A DNA stretch of 64,000 nucleotides from Pseudothioclava nitratireducens (GTDB lineage: Bacteria; Pseudomonadota; Alphaproteobacteria; Rhodobacterales; Rhodobacteraceae). Shown one piece after another: positions 44,582-54,434 of the stretch (its first letter is position 1; every line of letters begins with the position of its first letter). Both the position numbers and the translations under genes were made by a program. The notes below the pieces were generated by a model that was not told where the DNA came from, ran no database searches, and saw only the letters and a program-made list of their open reading frames with translations. The stretch lies in NCBI RefSeq assembly GCF_029210495.1, contig NZ_JARGDK010000002.1:1-64000 (forward strand), given 5' to 3'.

Positions 44582-46330
44582 TCAGTTGCCTGCTCCGAAA
44601 TTCGGAAGCGGCAGGCCGCCCGGCGCGGCGGGTGCTCCACCCGGTGCAGGGCCGCCCGGCGCGGCACCTCCGCCGAAGTTCGGCAAGGGCAGGCCACCAG
44701 CACCACTGCCACCAAGCCCCGGCATCTGCGGCAGCTTGATCTCGACGGTATCCGGATCGATCACCGGCCCGCGATAATGCAGCACGAGCTGCGGGAACAG
44801 CACGACGATGGCGATCATCACCGATTGCAGCACAATGAACGGGATTGCCCCCTTGTAGATGTCGCTCGTCTTGATGCCCTCGATATTGCGGCCGGTGATC
44901 CGGTCCAGATAGGGCACCCGCGCCGCCACGGATCGCAAGTAGAACAGTGCGAAGCCGAAGGGCGGCGTCAGGAACGAGGTCTGCATGTTCATGCCGATAA
45001 TCACCCCAAGCCAGATCAGGTCGATGCCCAGAGTCTGCGCGGGCTGCGCGATCAGCGGGATCAGGATGAAGGCGATCTCGAAGAAATCGAGGAAGAAGCC
45101 CAGCACGAAGATGATCAGGTTGACCACCAGCAGGAAGCCGTATTCCCCACCCGGCACCGAAAGCAGCAGATGCTCGACCCAGATATGACCGTTCACACCG
45201 TAGAAGGTCAGCGCAAAGACGCGGGCACCGATCAGGATGAACAGCACGAAGGAGGACAACCGCGTCGTGGTTGCCAGCGCGTCGCTCACCACGCGGAAGT
45301 TGAGGCGCTTCTTGGAGCCGGCCAGGATCATCGCCCCCGCGGCCCCCATCGCACCGCCCTCGGTCGGGGTGGCAAGGCCGATGAAGATTGTCCCGAGCAC
45401 AAGGAAGATCAGCGCCAGCGGCGGGATCAGCACCATGATCACCTGCTGCGCCAACCGCGAGAGCGTATTGATGCCCAGCACACGGTCGAGCAGCGCATAG
45501 GCATAGACCGCCGAGACACCGACCACCGCGCCCAGCACATCGGCATTCGCCCCCCAAGCGTCATAGGCCCAGACATGCACGCCATAGCCGAAGGCCACGG
45601 CCGCCGCGATCGCCACCAGAAGCGAGGTGACACCCCCCCCCAGCGTGCGCGCCTCGGGCGGCAATGCGGGCACCAGCTTGGGCCGGAAAATCGCCAGCAT
45701 CGTGATATAGCCGAGATAGACTCCGGTCAGGATCAGGCCGGGGATCAGCGCCCCGCGATACATATCGCCCACCGAGCGACCAAGCTGGTCGGCCAGAATG
45801 ATCAGCACGAGCGAAGGCGGAATGATCTGTGCCAATGTCCCCGACGCCGCAATGGCACCCGAGGCGACACGACGGTCATACCCGTAGCGCAGCATGATCG
45901 GCAGCGAGATGAGCCCCATGGCGATCACCGAGGCCGCCACCACACCCGTGGTCGCCGCGAGCAGCGCCCCCACCAGCACGACCGCATAGGCCAGACCCCC
46001 ACGCACCGGGCCGAAAAGCTGACCCACCGTGTCCAGAAGATCCTCGGCCATGCCCGATTTCTCAAGCACGATCCCCATGAATGTGAAGAATGGAATGGCG
46101 AGCAATGTCTCGTTACTCAGGATGCCCCACAAGCGGTCCGGCATCGCGCCCAAAAGGGCCCAGTCGAGAAAGATCGTGCCATTCGACAAGGGTGCCAGCT
46201 CGACACCGATCACGAAAAAGATCAACCCGTTGGCAGCCAGCGAAAACGCCACCGGATAGCCAAGCAGCAGAAAGATGACGACCGAAACGAACATGATCGG
46301 CGCCATGTTCTGCGCGATCAACTCCAACAT
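44582..46330 (-). CDS. takM: TRAP transporter large permease subunit (TakM/DctM type)
   Basis: The 582-residue ion-coupled permease has about fourteen membrane helices, starting MFVSVVIFLLLGYPVAFSLAANG (near 13-35), with ATTGVVAASVIAMGLISLPIMLRYGYDRRVASGAIAASGTLAQIIPPS (near 110-157), the most conserved part. A long hydrophobic insert (about 235-300) makes it larger than the 430-residue DctM. The last 50 residues are a Gly/Pro-rich tail with GGLPLPNFG repeated twice, which is unusual. It overlaps the takQ stop by one base. Together with takP it should import 2-oxoacids or similar organic anions. Confidence 0.9.
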   Translation of the reverse strand: MLELIAQNMAPIMFVSVVIFLLLGYPVAFSLAANGLIFFVIGVELAPLSNGTIFLDWALLGAMPDRLWGILSNETLLAIPFFTFMGIVLEKSGMAEDLLDTVGQLFGPVRGGLAYAVVLVGALLAATTGVVAASVIAMGLISLPIMLRYGYDRRVASGAIAASGTLAQIIPPSLVLIILADQLGRSVGDMYRGALIPGLILTGVYLGYITMLAIFRPKLVPALPPEARTLGGGVTSLLVAIAAAVAFGYGVHVWAYDAWGANADVLGAVVGVSAVYAYALLDRVLGINTLSRLAQQVIMVLIPPLALIFLVLGTIFIGLATPTEGGAMGAAGAMILAGSKKRLNFRVVSDALATTTRLSSFVLFILIGARVFALTFYGVNGHIWVEHLLLSVPGGEYGFLLVVNLIIFVLGFFLDFFEIAFILIPLIAQPAQTLGIDLIWLGVIIGMNMQTSFLTPPFGFALFYLRSVAARVPYLDRITGRNIEGIKTSDIYKGAIPFIVLQSVMIAIVVLFPQLVLHYRGPVIDPDTVEIKLPQMPGLGGSGAGGLPLPNFGGGAAPGGPAPGGAPAAPGGLPLPNFGAGN

Positions 46331-46902
46331 CAGCGGACCTCCCCTTCACCGAGAAGGTCGGCGGCATGTTCATGCCCGCCCTCGGCATGCGGATCGGGTA
46401 ACTGCCCGCGCATCACGCCGATCTTCTTGATGATCTCGGACACGCCTTGGGTGAACAGAAGCACAAAACCTACCAGCAAGAGCGCCTTTGCAGGCCAGAG
46501 GATCAAGCCACCCGCATTGGTGGACATCTCACCCTGACGGAAGGACAGCTCGACATAGGGCACGAGGAAATAGATGGTCAGGATCACGAAGGGCATCAGG
46601 AACAGCAGATGCCCCAGCAGGTCGATCCAATGCTGCACCCGACGCGGCAAGGCACCGTAGAGAATGTCGATGCGGATATGCTCGTTCTTCTGGAGCGTAT
46701 AGGCCGCTGCCCCAAGGAAAGCCGCGCCGAACAGATACCATTGCAGTTCGAGCCACGCATTCGACGATGTGTTGAAAACCTTGCGGATGGTCGCGTTAGT
46801 CGCACTGACCAGAACCGACACGAGGATCAGCCAGGACACCGCCTTGCCGATGGTCTCGTTCACCCGGTCGATCAGCCGCGACAGGGTTAGCAAACCTCCC
46901 AT
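46330..46902 (-). CDS. takQ: TRAP transporter small permease subunit (TakQ/DctQ type)
   Basis: The 190-residue protein has four membrane helices (about 18-38, 55-75, 95-118 and 140-162) and the family features NAWLELQWYLFGAAFLGAAAYTLQKNEHIRIDI. The ATG at 46902 has GGGAGG and is preferred over 46935. The stop overlaps the takM start. It lies upstream of takM and forms the two-gene permease unit. Confidence 0.92.
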   Translation of the reverse strand: MGGLLTLSRLIDRVNETIGKAVSWLILVSVLVSATNATIRKVFNTSSNAWLELQWYLFGAAFLGAAAYTLQKNEHIRIDILYGALPRRVQHWIDLLGHLLFLMPFVILTIYFLVPYVELSFRQGEMSTNAGGLILWPAKALLLVGFVLLFTQGVSEIIKKIGVMRGQLPDPHAEGGHEHAADLLGEGEVR

Positions 46903-47302
46903 GTCCGTCCTCCCTTCCCCAGTTTTTGCCCGCATTTGCGGGGGATTTATTGTGATTGGCCGAGGCTGGCCCCAAGGTCAAGTAAATCTCACATTTTGGT
47001 CGTTTTTTCTGACCAGAATGCACAGGTTGTGCAACAAGACCACCCAAACCTCCGGGCCTCCGTCCCGGTTGGTGGCGCGAGATTAGGGCCTTGACCGCGC
47101 GAAAGAAAGCGAAAGCGCGCGCCAATTGACGCCATGTCACCGCTGATTTCGTGGTGATTTCAGGCCCGCTCGGCGGCTTGTCTGGAGCCCGCCCCCGTCA
47201 CGGCGGCCTCAATTTTTGGAAAGTTGCGCACCAAATCCCGCCTCGCGCAATTTTCGGCAAGAAAAATCCACCCCCTGCGACATAAAATACAGCCATTTGC
47301 CG
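46903..47302. other. Intergenic region between takQ and the ilv promoter
   Basis: About 400 bases without a gene. It contains the promoter of takQM, with two candidate operators: an inverted repeat TTTTGGTC...GACCAGAA at 46994-47018 and TTGTGCAACAA at 47027-47037. The rest (47050-47300) shows no ORF with a ribosome binding site. Short ORFs on the minus strand are noise. Confidence 0.5.
47027..47037. promoter_or_regulatory. GntR-type palindrome upstream of takQM
   Basis: TTGTGCAACAA has the form TTGT-N3-ACAA bound by FadR-like GntR regulators of organic-acid metabolism. It lies 125 bases upstream of the takQ start. Confidence 0.35.
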
Positions 47303-47329
47303 TTGACGCCCCCCTCTTGCCCCCATAAT
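47303..47329 (+). promoter_or_regulatory. Candidate ilvB promoter
   Basis: TTGACG at 47303-47308 and CATAAT at 47324-47329 are separated by 15 bases; a frame-shifted -35 gives 17. Transcription would begin about 25 bases before the leader peptide start. Confidence 0.45.
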
Positions 47330-47360
47330 GTCCGCGCCAACGCAATGGAAAGGGACCGCA

Positions 47361-47408
47361 ATGGATGCGATTCTTGTCGTCGTAGGGAGTTCGCGCATGG
47401 GCCGGTAA
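47361..47408 (+). CDS. ilvBN leader peptide (attenuation)
   Basis: A 15-codon reading frame, MDAILVVVGSSRMGR, has five consecutive branched-chain codons Ile-Leu-Val-Val-Val, is preceded by an AAGGGA site and ends 25 bases before a terminator hairpin. This is the classic arrangement in which ribosome stalling at scarce Ile/Leu/Val tRNA prevents termination. It is too short for routine gene finding. Confidence 0.85.
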   Translation: MDAILVVVGSSRMGR

Positions 47409-47433
47409 CGGTTGACCATGATGGTTCCCATGC

Positions 47434-47460
47434 GCCCCCGCCAAAACGGGGGCTTTTTGT
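47434..47460 (+). terminator. ilvBN transcription attenuator
   Basis: The 7-bp stem GCCCCCG / CGGGGGC with loop CCAAAA is followed by TTTTTGTT. It lies between the leader peptide and ilvB. An 8-bp inverted repeat (CGCATGGG at 47394-47401 with CCCATGCG at 47427-47434) just upstream touches the first stem base and could form the competing structure. Confidence 0.82.
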
Positions 47461-47516
47461 TGCGAAACGGTAAGTTGCGGGCCCGAAAGGTTCCGACCAA
47501 GTCGATGGAGAAAGAC

Positions 47517-49262
47517 ATGTCACGGCAGATGACCGGCGCGAAAATGGTGGTGCAGGCGCTCAAGGATCACGGGGTCGATACGATCTTCGGCTATCCGGGC
47601 GGCGCGGTTCTTCCGATCTATGACGAGATTTTCCAGCAAAACGACGTCAAGCACATCCTCGTGCGCCACGAACAGGCGGCGGTCCACATGGCCGAGGGCT
47701 ATGCCCGTTCGACCGGCAAGCCGGGCTGCGTGCTCGTGACGTCTGGCCCCGGCGCGACCAACGCGGTGACCGGCCTGACCGATGCGCTGCTCGACTCGAT
47801 CCCGCTGGTGGTGTTCTCGGGTCAGGTGCCGACCTTCATGATCGGCACGGACGGTTTCCAGGAGGCCGACACGATCGGCATCACCCGCCCCTGCACCAAG
47901 CATAACTGGCTGGTGAAGGACACCGAGAAGCTTGCCGAGACCATCCATCAGGCCTTCCACGTCGCCACCACCGGCCGCCCCGGCCCGGTGCTGATCGACC
48001 TGCCCAAGGACGTGCAATTCGCAACCGGCACCTATACCGAGCCGAAAACCGCGCGCGTGGACCACTACCAGCCCCGCGTGAAAGCCTCGATCGAGCAGAT
48101 CAACGATCTGGTCGCGCTGATCGAGAAGGCCGAGCGCCCGATCTTCTATACGGGGGGCGGCGTGATCAATTCGGGCCCTGGGGCGAGCCAGCTCCTGCGC
48201 GAGCTGGTGGACGCGACCGGCTTCCCGATCACCTCGACGCTGATGGGCCTTGGTGCCTATCCGGCGAGCGGCAAGAACTGGCTCGGCATGCTGGGGATGC
48301 ATGGTCTCTATGAGGCCAATCTCGCGATGCATGGCTGTGACCTGATGATCAACCTCGGCGCACGCTTCGACGACCGCATCACCGGGCGCATCTCGGACTT
48401 CTCGCCGGACTCGTTCAAGGTTCATGTCGATATCGACGCCTCCTCGATCAACAAGGTGATCACCGTCAACCTGCCGATCGTGGGCGATGTCGGCCATGTG
48501 CTCGAAGACGTGCTCAAGGTCTGGAAAGCGCGCGGGCGCAAGGTGAACAAGGAAGGTCTGGCCAAATGGTGGAAGCAGATCGCCGAATGGCAGGCCGTGA
48601 ACTGCCTCGCCTATGAGCAGAAAGGCAAGTCGATCAAGCCGCAATATGCGCTGCAACGGCTCGAGGCGCTGACCAAGGGAATGGATCGCTACATCACCAC
48701 CGAGGTGGGTCAGCACCAGATGTGGGCGGCGCAGTTCCTTGGCTTCGAAGCCCCGAACCGCTGGATGACGAGCGGTGGCCTCGGCACGATGGGCTATGGC
48801 TTCCCGGCCTCGATCGGCGTGCAGATGGCGCACCCGGACGCGCTTGTGATCAACGTCGCGGGCGAGGCCTCGTGGCTGATGAACATGCAGGAAATGGGCA
48901 CTGCGACCCAGTTCCGCGCCCCGGTCAAACAGTTCATCCTGAACAACGAACGCCTCGGCATGGTTCGCCAGTGGCAGGAACTGCTCCATGGCGAGCGCTA
49001 CTCGCATAGCTGGTCGGAAAGCCTGCCCGATTTCGTCAAACTCGCAGAAAGCTTTGGCTGGAAGGGTATTCGCTGCGAGAACCCCGATGACCTCGATGAG
49101 GCGATCAAGGAAATGCTCGCCTATGACGGCCCGGTTCTGTTCGACTGCCTCGTCGAGAAGCATGAGAACTGCTTCCCGATGATCCCGTCGGGCAAGCCGC
49201 ACAATGAGATGCTGCTCGCGGCGGATGCAGAGGCCTTCAAGGAAGGCGCGACGCTGGTGTAA
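47517..49262 (+). CDS. ilvB: Acetolactate synthase large subunit
   Basis: Thiamine-diphosphate enzyme for the first common step of valine, leucine and isoleucine synthesis. The 581-residue protein has the N-terminal TPP domain with the catalytic Glu in HEQAAVHMAEGYAR (near residue 57), the FAD-binding middle domain, and the C-terminal TPP-binding region NVAGEASWLMNMQEMGTATQFRAPVKQFILNN (near 443-475). The ATG at 47517 has GGAG six bases upstream. It is preceded by the leader peptide and attenuator and followed by ilvN. Confidence 0.97.
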   Translation: MSRQMTGAKMVVQALKDHGVDTIFGYPGGAVLPIYDEIFQQNDVKHILVRHEQAAVHMAEGYARSTGKPGCVLVTSGPGATNAVTGLTDALLDSIPLVVFSGQVPTFMIGTDGFQEADTIGITRPCTKHNWLVKDTEKLAETIHQAFHVATTGRPGPVLIDLPKDVQFATGTYTEPKTARVDHYQPRVKASIEQINDLVALIEKAERPIFYTGGGVINSGPGASQLLRELVDATGFPITSTLMGLGAYPASGKNWLGMLGMHGLYEANLAMHGCDLMINLGARFDDRITGRISDFSPDSFKVHVDIDASSINKVITVNLPIVGDVGHVLEDVLKVWKARGRKVNKEGLAKWWKQIAEWQAVNCLAYEQKGKSIKPQYALQRLEALTKGMDRYITTEVGQHQMWAAQFLGFEAPNRWMTSGGLGTMGYGFPASIGVQMAHPDALVINVAGEASWLMNMQEMGTATQFRAPVKQFILNNERLGMVRQWQELLHGERYSHSWSESLPDFVKLAESFGWKGIRCENPDDLDEAIKEMLAYDGPVLFDCLVEKHENCFPMIPSGKPHNEMLLAADAEAFKEGATLV

Positions 49263-49290
49263 CCGCCCGGACCGGGGGCTCTGCCCCCGG

Positions 49291-49322
49291 ACCCCCGGGA
49301 TATTTGATGCAGAATGAAAGAG
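49291..49322 (+). repeat. TATTT intergenic unit before ilvN (copy 10)
   Basis: CCCCCGGGATATTTGATGCA followed by GAATGAAAG, running straight into GAGGAGAG, the ilvN ribosome binding site. A GGGGGC/GCCCCC hairpin (49275-49288) precedes it. Confidence 0.75.
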
Positions 49323-49332
49323 GAGAGAGGCA

Positions 49333-49893
49333 ATGGCCGCTCTGAACATCAAGCAAGGCTCTTCGAGCCATTCCGCCTACGACCTGCGCGATTTCCATTC
49401 CGAGGTCGAAAGCTCGCATACGCTGGCGGTGATCGTGGATAACGAGGCGGGCGTGCTGGCCCGTGTGATCGGCCTCTTTTCGGGGCGCGGCTATAACATC
49501 GACAGCCTCACCGTGGCCGAGATTGATCACAAGGGGCACCGCTCGCGCATTACCATCGTGACGCGCGGCACCATGGCGGTGATCGACCAGATCAAGGCGC
49601 AACTGGGGCGGATCGTGCCAGTCCATGAGGTGATCGACCTGACCATCGAATCGCAGCCGGTGGAGCGGGAACTCGCGCTGTTCAAGGTCGCCGGCACGGG
49701 TGACAAGCGTATCGAGGCGCTGCGTCTGGCCGAGATTTTCCGCGCCAATGTGGTCGACTCGACGCTGGAGAGCTTTGTCTTCGAGATGACCGGGACCTCC
49801 GAGAAGATCGACGCCTTTGCCGAGCTGATGCGCCCGCTGGGCCTCATCGATGTGGCGCGCACCGGCGTGGCGGCCCTGCCCCGCGGCCTCTGA
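49333..49893 (+). CDS. ilvN: Acetolactate synthase small (regulatory) subunit
   Basis: Regulatory subunit that binds valine and activates the large subunit. The 186-residue protein has an ACT domain at residues 30-105 (HTLAVIVDNEAGVLARVIGLFSGRGYNIDSLTVAEID), with the valine-binding ARVIGLF-SGRGYNI segment, and a C-terminal domain with ALFKVAGTGDKRIEALRLAEIF. Length and order match IlvH/IlvN of other alphaproteobacteria. Confidence 0.97.
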   Translation: MAALNIKQGSSSHSAYDLRDFHSEVESSHTLAVIVDNEAGVLARVIGLFSGRGYNIDSLTVAEIDHKGHRSRITIVTRGTMAVIDQIKAQLGRIVPVHEVIDLTIESQPVERELALFKVAGTGDKRIEALRLAEIFRANVVDSTLESFVFEMTGTSEKIDAFAELMRPLGLIDVARTGVAALPRGL

Positions 49894-49916
49894 ACGACAC
49901 GTGAACGGATGAATGA

Positions 49917-49941
49917 GGCCGGGCCGCGCGCCCGGCCTTTT
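49917..49941 (+). terminator. Terminator after ilvN
   Basis: 8-bp stem GGCCGGGC / GCCCGGCC with a CGCGC loop, followed by TTTT. Confidence 0.85.
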
Positions 49942-50082
49942 GCATATCGGCGCGGCACAGAAAAAGGGGGGCCGAAGCCCCCCAGTTTCGCCAATCAGGC
50001 TCATCGTTCCACCGCCCGAGCTGGTTTGTTCTGCCTGGGCCTTCTTGGCGTCTGGGGCGAGCGCACCCGCCCCGGATGAAAA

Positions 50083-50107
50083 GGCCCCGCGCGGGTCGCG
50101 CAGGGCC
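50083..50107 (-). terminator. Terminator after nrdJ
   Basis: An 11-bp stem (one G-T pair) GGCCCCGCGCG / CGCGCAGGGCC with a GGT loop, followed on minus by four T residues, starts nine bases after the nrdJ stop. Confidence 0.8.
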
Positions 50108-50115
50108 GGTTTGTC

Positions 50116-53100
50116 TTAGCTGCACCCGCTCGTTGCGCCGCAGGTGTTGCACTTCATGCAGGTACCGTTGCGCACCAGCGTGTAGTTGCCGCAATCACCG
50201 CAGGCCTCGCCCTCGTAGCCCTGCATCTTGGCCTTGGTGCGCGCATCCATCGACACCGAGCCGGAGGCGAGCGCCGTCGTCGCCCCACCAGAAGCCGCGA
50301 GTTTAGAGGTCTCGGGCACCAGCGTGTTCAGCGCCGCGACCGGGTCCATCGCACCGGCGAGCGCGGTGGCGCCCATGCCGCCCTGAAGCACGACCAGCTC
50401 TTGCGGCAGACGCTTGCGCAGATAGCCGGTCGAGGAGATCTGACGCAGCACTTCGAGCGATTTCGACGCGGCCGCCTCGGAGGGCTCTTCGATATTCTGC
50501 TTGCCCTCGTCCTTGCCACCGCCGAGATCGTCGAACGACGCCCCTTGCGGTTTTACATGGGCCAGATCGGTGCGGTCGAGATAGGACACGGCCAGTTCGC
50601 GGAACACGTAGTCGAGGATCGAGGTCGCATTCTTGATCGAGTCGTTGCCCTGCACCATGCCGGCGGGTTCGAACTTGGTGAAGGTGAAGGCGTCCACGAA
50701 CTCTTCGAGCGGCACACCGTATTGCAGGCCGACCGAGACCGCGATGGCGAAGTTGTTCATCATCGCCCGGAAGCCAGCGCCCTCCTTGTGCATGTCGATG
50801 AAGATCTCGCCCAGCGCACCGTCATCATATTCGCCGGTGCGCAGGTAGACCTTGTGGCCACCGACCACGGCTTTCTGGGTGTAGCCCTTGCGACGCGACG
50901 GCAGTTTCTCGCGGTGCGAGCGGACCACTTCCTTGACGACCACCTTCTCGACGATCTTCTCGGCCAGCACGCGGGCTTTTTCCTGCGCGGAACCGGAGGC
51001 GAGGATTTCCTCGGCCTCTTCGTCATCCTCGACCAGCGCGGCCGCCAGCGGCTGCGACAGTTTCGAGCCGTCACGATAGAGCGCGTTCGCCTTGATGCCG
51101 AGCGACCAGCTAAGTTCATAAGCCGCCAGCGTCTCCTCGATCGAGGCCGAGTTCGGCATGTTGATCGTTTTCGAAATCGCGCCCGAGATGAAGCTCTGCG
51201 CCGCCGCCATCATGGTGATGTGGCTGTTGACCGAGAGGTAGCGCTTGCCCTTCTTGCCACAGGGGTTGGCGCAATCGAAGACCGAGAGATGCTCGTCCTT
51301 CAGATGCGGCGCGCCCTCAAGGGTCATGGTCCCGCACACGTGGTCGTTCGCGGCGTCGATCTGCGTCTTGGTGAAGCCGAGGTGACGCAGCATGTCGAAG
51401 GTCGGATCGTTCAGCTTCTCAGCCGGGATGCCCAGCGTCTTGGTGCAGAACTCCTCGCCCAGCGTCCACTGGTTGAACACGAAGCGGATGTCGAAGGCGG
51501 TCGGCAGCGCGGCCTCGATCTTTTCAAGCTCACGCGCGCCAAAGCCGTGGCCGATCAGCGCGGTCGTGTTGATGTCGGGGCAGTTGCCAAGCGAGGCATG
51601 GCCCACCGCATAGGCGATGATTTCCTCGATCTCCGCCGAGCCATAGCCCAGCGTTTCCAGCGCCGCGGGCACCGAGCGGTTGATGATCTTAAAATAGCCG
51701 CCGCCTGCGAGCTTCTTGAACTTCACCAGCGCGAAGTCGGGCTCGATCCCGGTCGTGTCGCAGTCCATGACAAGGCCAATCGTGCCGGTCGGTGCGATCA
51801 CCGAGACCTGCGCGTTGCGGTAGCCGTGCTGCTCACCCAGCGCCAGCGCCTCGTCCCACGACTGCTTGGCCAGATCGACCAGCGACGCATCCGGGCAATT
51901 GCCGTGGTCGAGCGCGACCGGCTTCACTTCCAGCGCCTCGTAGCCCTCGGTCTTGCCATAGGCCGCGTTACGGTGGTTGCGGATCACGCGGAGCATGTGC
52001 TTGGCGTTCTTGGCATAGCCCGGGAAGGCGCCCAGCTCACCGGCCATCTCGGCCGAGGTCGCATAGGACACACCGGTCATGATCGCGGTCAGCGCACCGC
52101 ACAGCGCGCGGCCCTCGTCGCTGTCATAGCCATAGCCCATGTTCATCAGCAGGCCGCCGATATTGGCATAGCCAAGACCCAGCGTGCGGAAGTCATAAGA
52201 GCGCTGCGCGATCTCTTGCGACGGGAATTGCGCCATCAGCACCGAGATTTCCAGCGTCACGGTCCACAGGCGGGTGGCATGCATATAGGCTTCGGCGTCG
52301 AACTTGCCTTCCTTGTAGAAGGTCAGCAGGTTCATCGAGGCGAGGTTGCACGCCGTATCGTCGAGGAACATGTATTCCGAGCACGGGTTCGAGCCGCGGA
52401 TCTGCCCGTCTTCGGGGCAGGTGTGCCACTCGTTCACGGTGTCATGGAACTGGATGCCCGGGTCCGCACAGGCCCAAGCCGCATGGCCCACCTGATCCCA
52501 GAGGTCGCGCGCCTTGACGGTCTTGGCGACCTTGCCGTCGGTGCGGCGGATCAGTTCCCAATCGGCATCGTCCTTGACCGCCTTCAGGAAGGCGTTGGTC
52601 ACGCGCACAGAGTTGTTCGAGTTCTGGCCCGAGACCGAAACATAGGCCTCGCTGTCCCAGTCGGTGTCATAGGTCGGGAATTCGATGCTCGAATAGCCCT
52701 GCCGCGCATATTGCAGCACGCGGTTGATATAGGTTTCCGGGATCATCACGCGCTTGGCGGATTTGATCGCCTCTTTCAGGCTCTCGTTCTTGGCCGGATC
52801 AACCGAGTCCTCGCTGGAGCCATCCCAAAGACGGATCGCCTCGAAGATCTTGTTGAGTTCGCGCTCATGCAGCTTGGAGCCGGCGACGAGCGAGGCCACC
52901 TTCTGCTCCTCGATCACCTTCCAGTTGACGAATTCCTCGATGTCCGGGTGATCCATGTCGCAGATCACCATCTTGGCCGCGCGGCGCGTGGTGCCGCCCG
53001 ACTTGATCGCGCCCGCCGCGCGATCGCCGATCTTGAGGAAGCCCATCAGGCCCGAGGATTTGCCGCCACCCGAGAGAGGCTCGTTTGCCGCGCGCAGCGA

Positions 53101-53808
53101 CGAGAAGTTGGTGCCGGTGCCGGAGCCGTATTTGAACAGGCGTGCCTCGCGGACCCAGAGGTCCATGATCCCGCCGTCACCCACCAGATCGTCGCGCACC
53201 GACTGGATGAAGCAGGCATGCGGCTGCGGATGCTCATAGGCCGAGGCCGATTTGGTCAGCTTGCCGGTCTTGAAGTCGACATAGTAGTGGCCCTGGCTCG
53301 GACCGTCGATGCCATATGCCCAATGCAGGCCGGTGTTGAACCATTGCGGGCTGTTGGGCGCGGCCATCTGCTCGGCCAGCATGAAGCGCATCTCGTCATA
53401 ATAGGCTTGGGCATCGGCCTCGGTGGTGAAATAGCCACCCTTCCAGCCCCAATAGCACCAAGCGCCCGCGAGACGATCAAACACCTGCTTGGCCGAAGAC
53501 TCCCCGCCAAAGCGCGCCTCTTCGGGCAGCTGCGCAAGCGCCTCTTCGTCGGGCACCGAACGCCACAGGAATTCCGGAACGCCTTTTTCCTTCACCTTCT
53601 TCACAGCCGAGGGCACGCCGGCCTTGCGGAAGTATTTCTGCGCGAGAACGTCGGACGCCACCTGGCTCCAGCCCTCGGGGACTTCGACCGCCTCGTTGCG
53701 GAACACGATCTTGCCGTCGGGGTTGCGAATTTCGGACGCCGTGGTGGTGAAAGCGATATCGCCGTAAGCGCCGGATTTCTCGGTGGTGAACTTGCGTTCG
53801 ATCTTCAT
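50116..53808 (-). CDS. nrdJ: Adenosylcobalamin-dependent ribonucleoside-diphosphate reductase (class II)
   Basis: Makes deoxyribonucleotides without oxygen dependence, using adenosylcobalamin as radical source. The 1230-residue protein is of the long NrdJ type. It has the reductase barrel with conserved motifs [22 protein letters not shown] (near 480-500) and [32 protein letters not shown] (near 675-705). A long C-terminal extension ends in a zinc-binding [27 protein letters not shown] tail, which carries the redox-active cysteines. The ATG at 53808 begins [20 protein letters not shown]; the extension to 53910 is noise. The upstream region carries a NrdR-like box and DnaA-box-like sequences. 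Confidence 0.97.
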   Translation of the reverse strand: MKIERKFTTEKSGAYGDIAFTTTASEIRNPDGKIVFRNEAVEVPEGWSQVASDVLAQKYFRKAGVPSAVKKVKEKGVPEFLWRSVPDEEALAQLPEEARFGGESSAKQVFDRLAGAWCYWGWKGGYFTTEADAQAYYDEMRFMLAEQMAAPNSPQWFNTGLHWAYGIDGPSQGHYYVDFKTGKLTKSASAYEHPQPHACFIQSVRDDLVGDGGIMDLWVREARLFKYGSGTGTNFSSLRAANEPLSGGGKSSGLMGFLKIGDRAAGAIKSGGTTRRAAKMVICDMDHPDIEEFVNWKVIEEQKVASLVAGSKLHERELNKIFEAIRLWDGSSEDSVDPAKNESLKEAIKSAKRVMIPETYINRVLQYARQGYSSIEFPTYDTDWDSEAYVSVSGQNSNNSVRVTNAFLKAVKDDADWELIRRTDGKVAKTVKARDLWDQVGHAAWACADPGIQFHDTVNEWHTCPEDGQIRGSNPCSEYMFLDDTACNLASMNLLTFYKEGKFDAEAYMHATRLWTVTLEISVLMAQFPSQEIAQRSYDFRTLGLGYANIGGLLMNMGYGYDSDEGRALCGALTAIMTGVSYATSAEMAGELGAFPGYAKNAKHMLRVIRNHRNAAYGKTEGYEALEVKPVALDHGNCPDASLVDLAKQSWDEALALGEQHGYRNAQVSVIAPTGTIGLVMDCDTTGIEPDFALVKFKKLAGGGYFKIINRSVPAALETLGYGSAEIEEIIAYAVGHASLGNCPDINTTALIGHGFGARELEKIEAALPTAFDIRFVFNQWTLGEEFCTKTLGIPAEKLNDPTFDMLRHLGFTKTQIDAANDHVCGTMTLEGAPHLKDEHLSVFDCANPCGKKGKRYLSVNSHITMMAAAQSFISGAISKTINMPNSASIEETLAAYELSWSLGIKANALYRDGSKLSQPLAAALVEDDEEAEEILASGSAQEKARVLAEKIVEKVVVKEVVRSHREKLPSRRKGYTQKAVVGGHKVYLRTGEYDDGALGEIFIDMHKEGAGFRAMMNNFAIAVSVGLQYGVPLEEFVDAFTFTKFEPAGMVQGNDSIKNATSILDYVFRELAVSYLDRTDLAHVKPQGASFDDLGGGKDEGKQNIEEPSEAAASKSLEVLRQISSTGYLRKRLPQELVVLQGGMGATALAGAMDPVAALNTLVPETSKLAASGGATTALASGSVSMDARTKAKMQGYEGEACGDCGNYTLVRNGTCMKCNTCGATSGCS

Positions 53809-53947
53809 CTGCCCTGTCCCATACCCTAATTTTTCAAAACGCGAAGCCGTTGGAACAGGGCAAGACGATTTCGGCCCCGCAACTGTCATGCGAGGTGGCC
53901 GTGTAACCACGTTCGGCCGATTGAGATTTGTCCCGCGCCCGCCCCGA

Positions 53948-53963
53948 CCACTATATATGGTGG
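53948..53963 (-). promoter_or_regulatory. NrdR-box-like palindrome upstream of nrdJ
   Basis: The 16-base CCACTATATATGGTGG is almost perfectly palindromic and matches the NrdR consensus pattern (ACAC-type arms around a TATATA core). It lies 140 bases before the nrdJ start. A second box at the usual 31-base distance is weak or absent. Confidence 0.65.
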
Positions 53964-54089
53964 CTTACCGGCTGACAGGACACAAACTGGCGTAGCTCCG
54001 CCTTATGGTCAACAAAACTTTCACGGCTTTGCGAGCAAAATTCGGGTTGACTGGCGCAGGGCTCGAACCGGGCATGAACACCCGTTGAT

Positions 54090-54221
54090 TCATCCACAAT
54101 CCGTCTCCCCTCCGCAGGTGCCAGTCCGGACGCAGATTTTCCCTTGTTTTCAAGAATTTTATGACAGGAAGCTGACAATCTGGATGAATTTCATCCACAG
54201 ACCACAATATCTTGTGGATAT
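54090..54221. promoter_or_regulatory. Cluster of three DnaA-box-like sequences upstream of nrdJ
   Basis: TCATCCACA at 54090-54098 and 54191-54199 and ATATCCACA on the minus strand at 54213-54221 each differ by one base from TTATCCACA. The middle one is part of a perfect 17-bp palindrome TGGATGAATTTCATCCA (54181-54197). The region is markedly AT-richer than its surroundings. Confidence 0.5.
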
Positions 54222-54434
54222 TAAGGTTATCACCTTGCGACAGCTTGTCCTCCAATGACAGCTATTCTGACCAAATTCGCCTAAATTCTGTGCAAAACAA
54301 CCAAGACCTCCCCGCAGCCGCACCTCTTGCAGGGATGGCAAGCCTTGTTTTCAAGGGATTTCATTCAGATCGCCACCATGCCGGACCTGCGACTCGGGCG
54401 AGTGCCCGGCGCATTCACGATGACCACAATATCT
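54142..54434. repeat. Diverged direct duplication in the nrdJ upstream region
   Basis: CCTTGTTTTCAAG occurs at 54142-54154 and 54343-54355. GACCACAATATCT occurs at 54200-54212 and 54422-54434, in the same order with nearly equal spacing (46 and 67 bases between). This looks like an old duplication of about 70-90 bases. Confidence 0.5.

Noticed and set aside
44438-46537. Plus-strand ORF of 699 residues opposite takM.
   Set aside because: Composition is dominated by His, Gln, Arg and Asp. It mirrors takM and has no start signal.
50401-53829. Plus-strand ORF of 1142 residues opposite nrdJ.
   Set aside because: Antisense shadow of nrdJ. High-GC codon bias removes stops on the opposite strand; no family-like sequence.
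53840-53995. CCCCGCAACTGTCATG and a later CTGACAGGACAC on the plus strand resemble parts of a cobalamin riboswitch next to a B12-dependent enzyme gene.
   Set aside because: They read on the plus strand, opposite to nrdJ, with no plus-strand gene downstream. The full cobalamin riboswitch order is not met.
53979-53996. Possible second NrdR box 31 bases from the first.
   Set aside because: Only a partial match (ACACAAACTGGCGT); too weak to call.
54090-54221. DnaA-box cluster as a chromosomal replication origin.
   Set aside because: Only three imperfect boxes, and no dnaA, dnaN, parAB, hemE or similar origin genes nearby; promoter control of nrdJ is the simpler reading.
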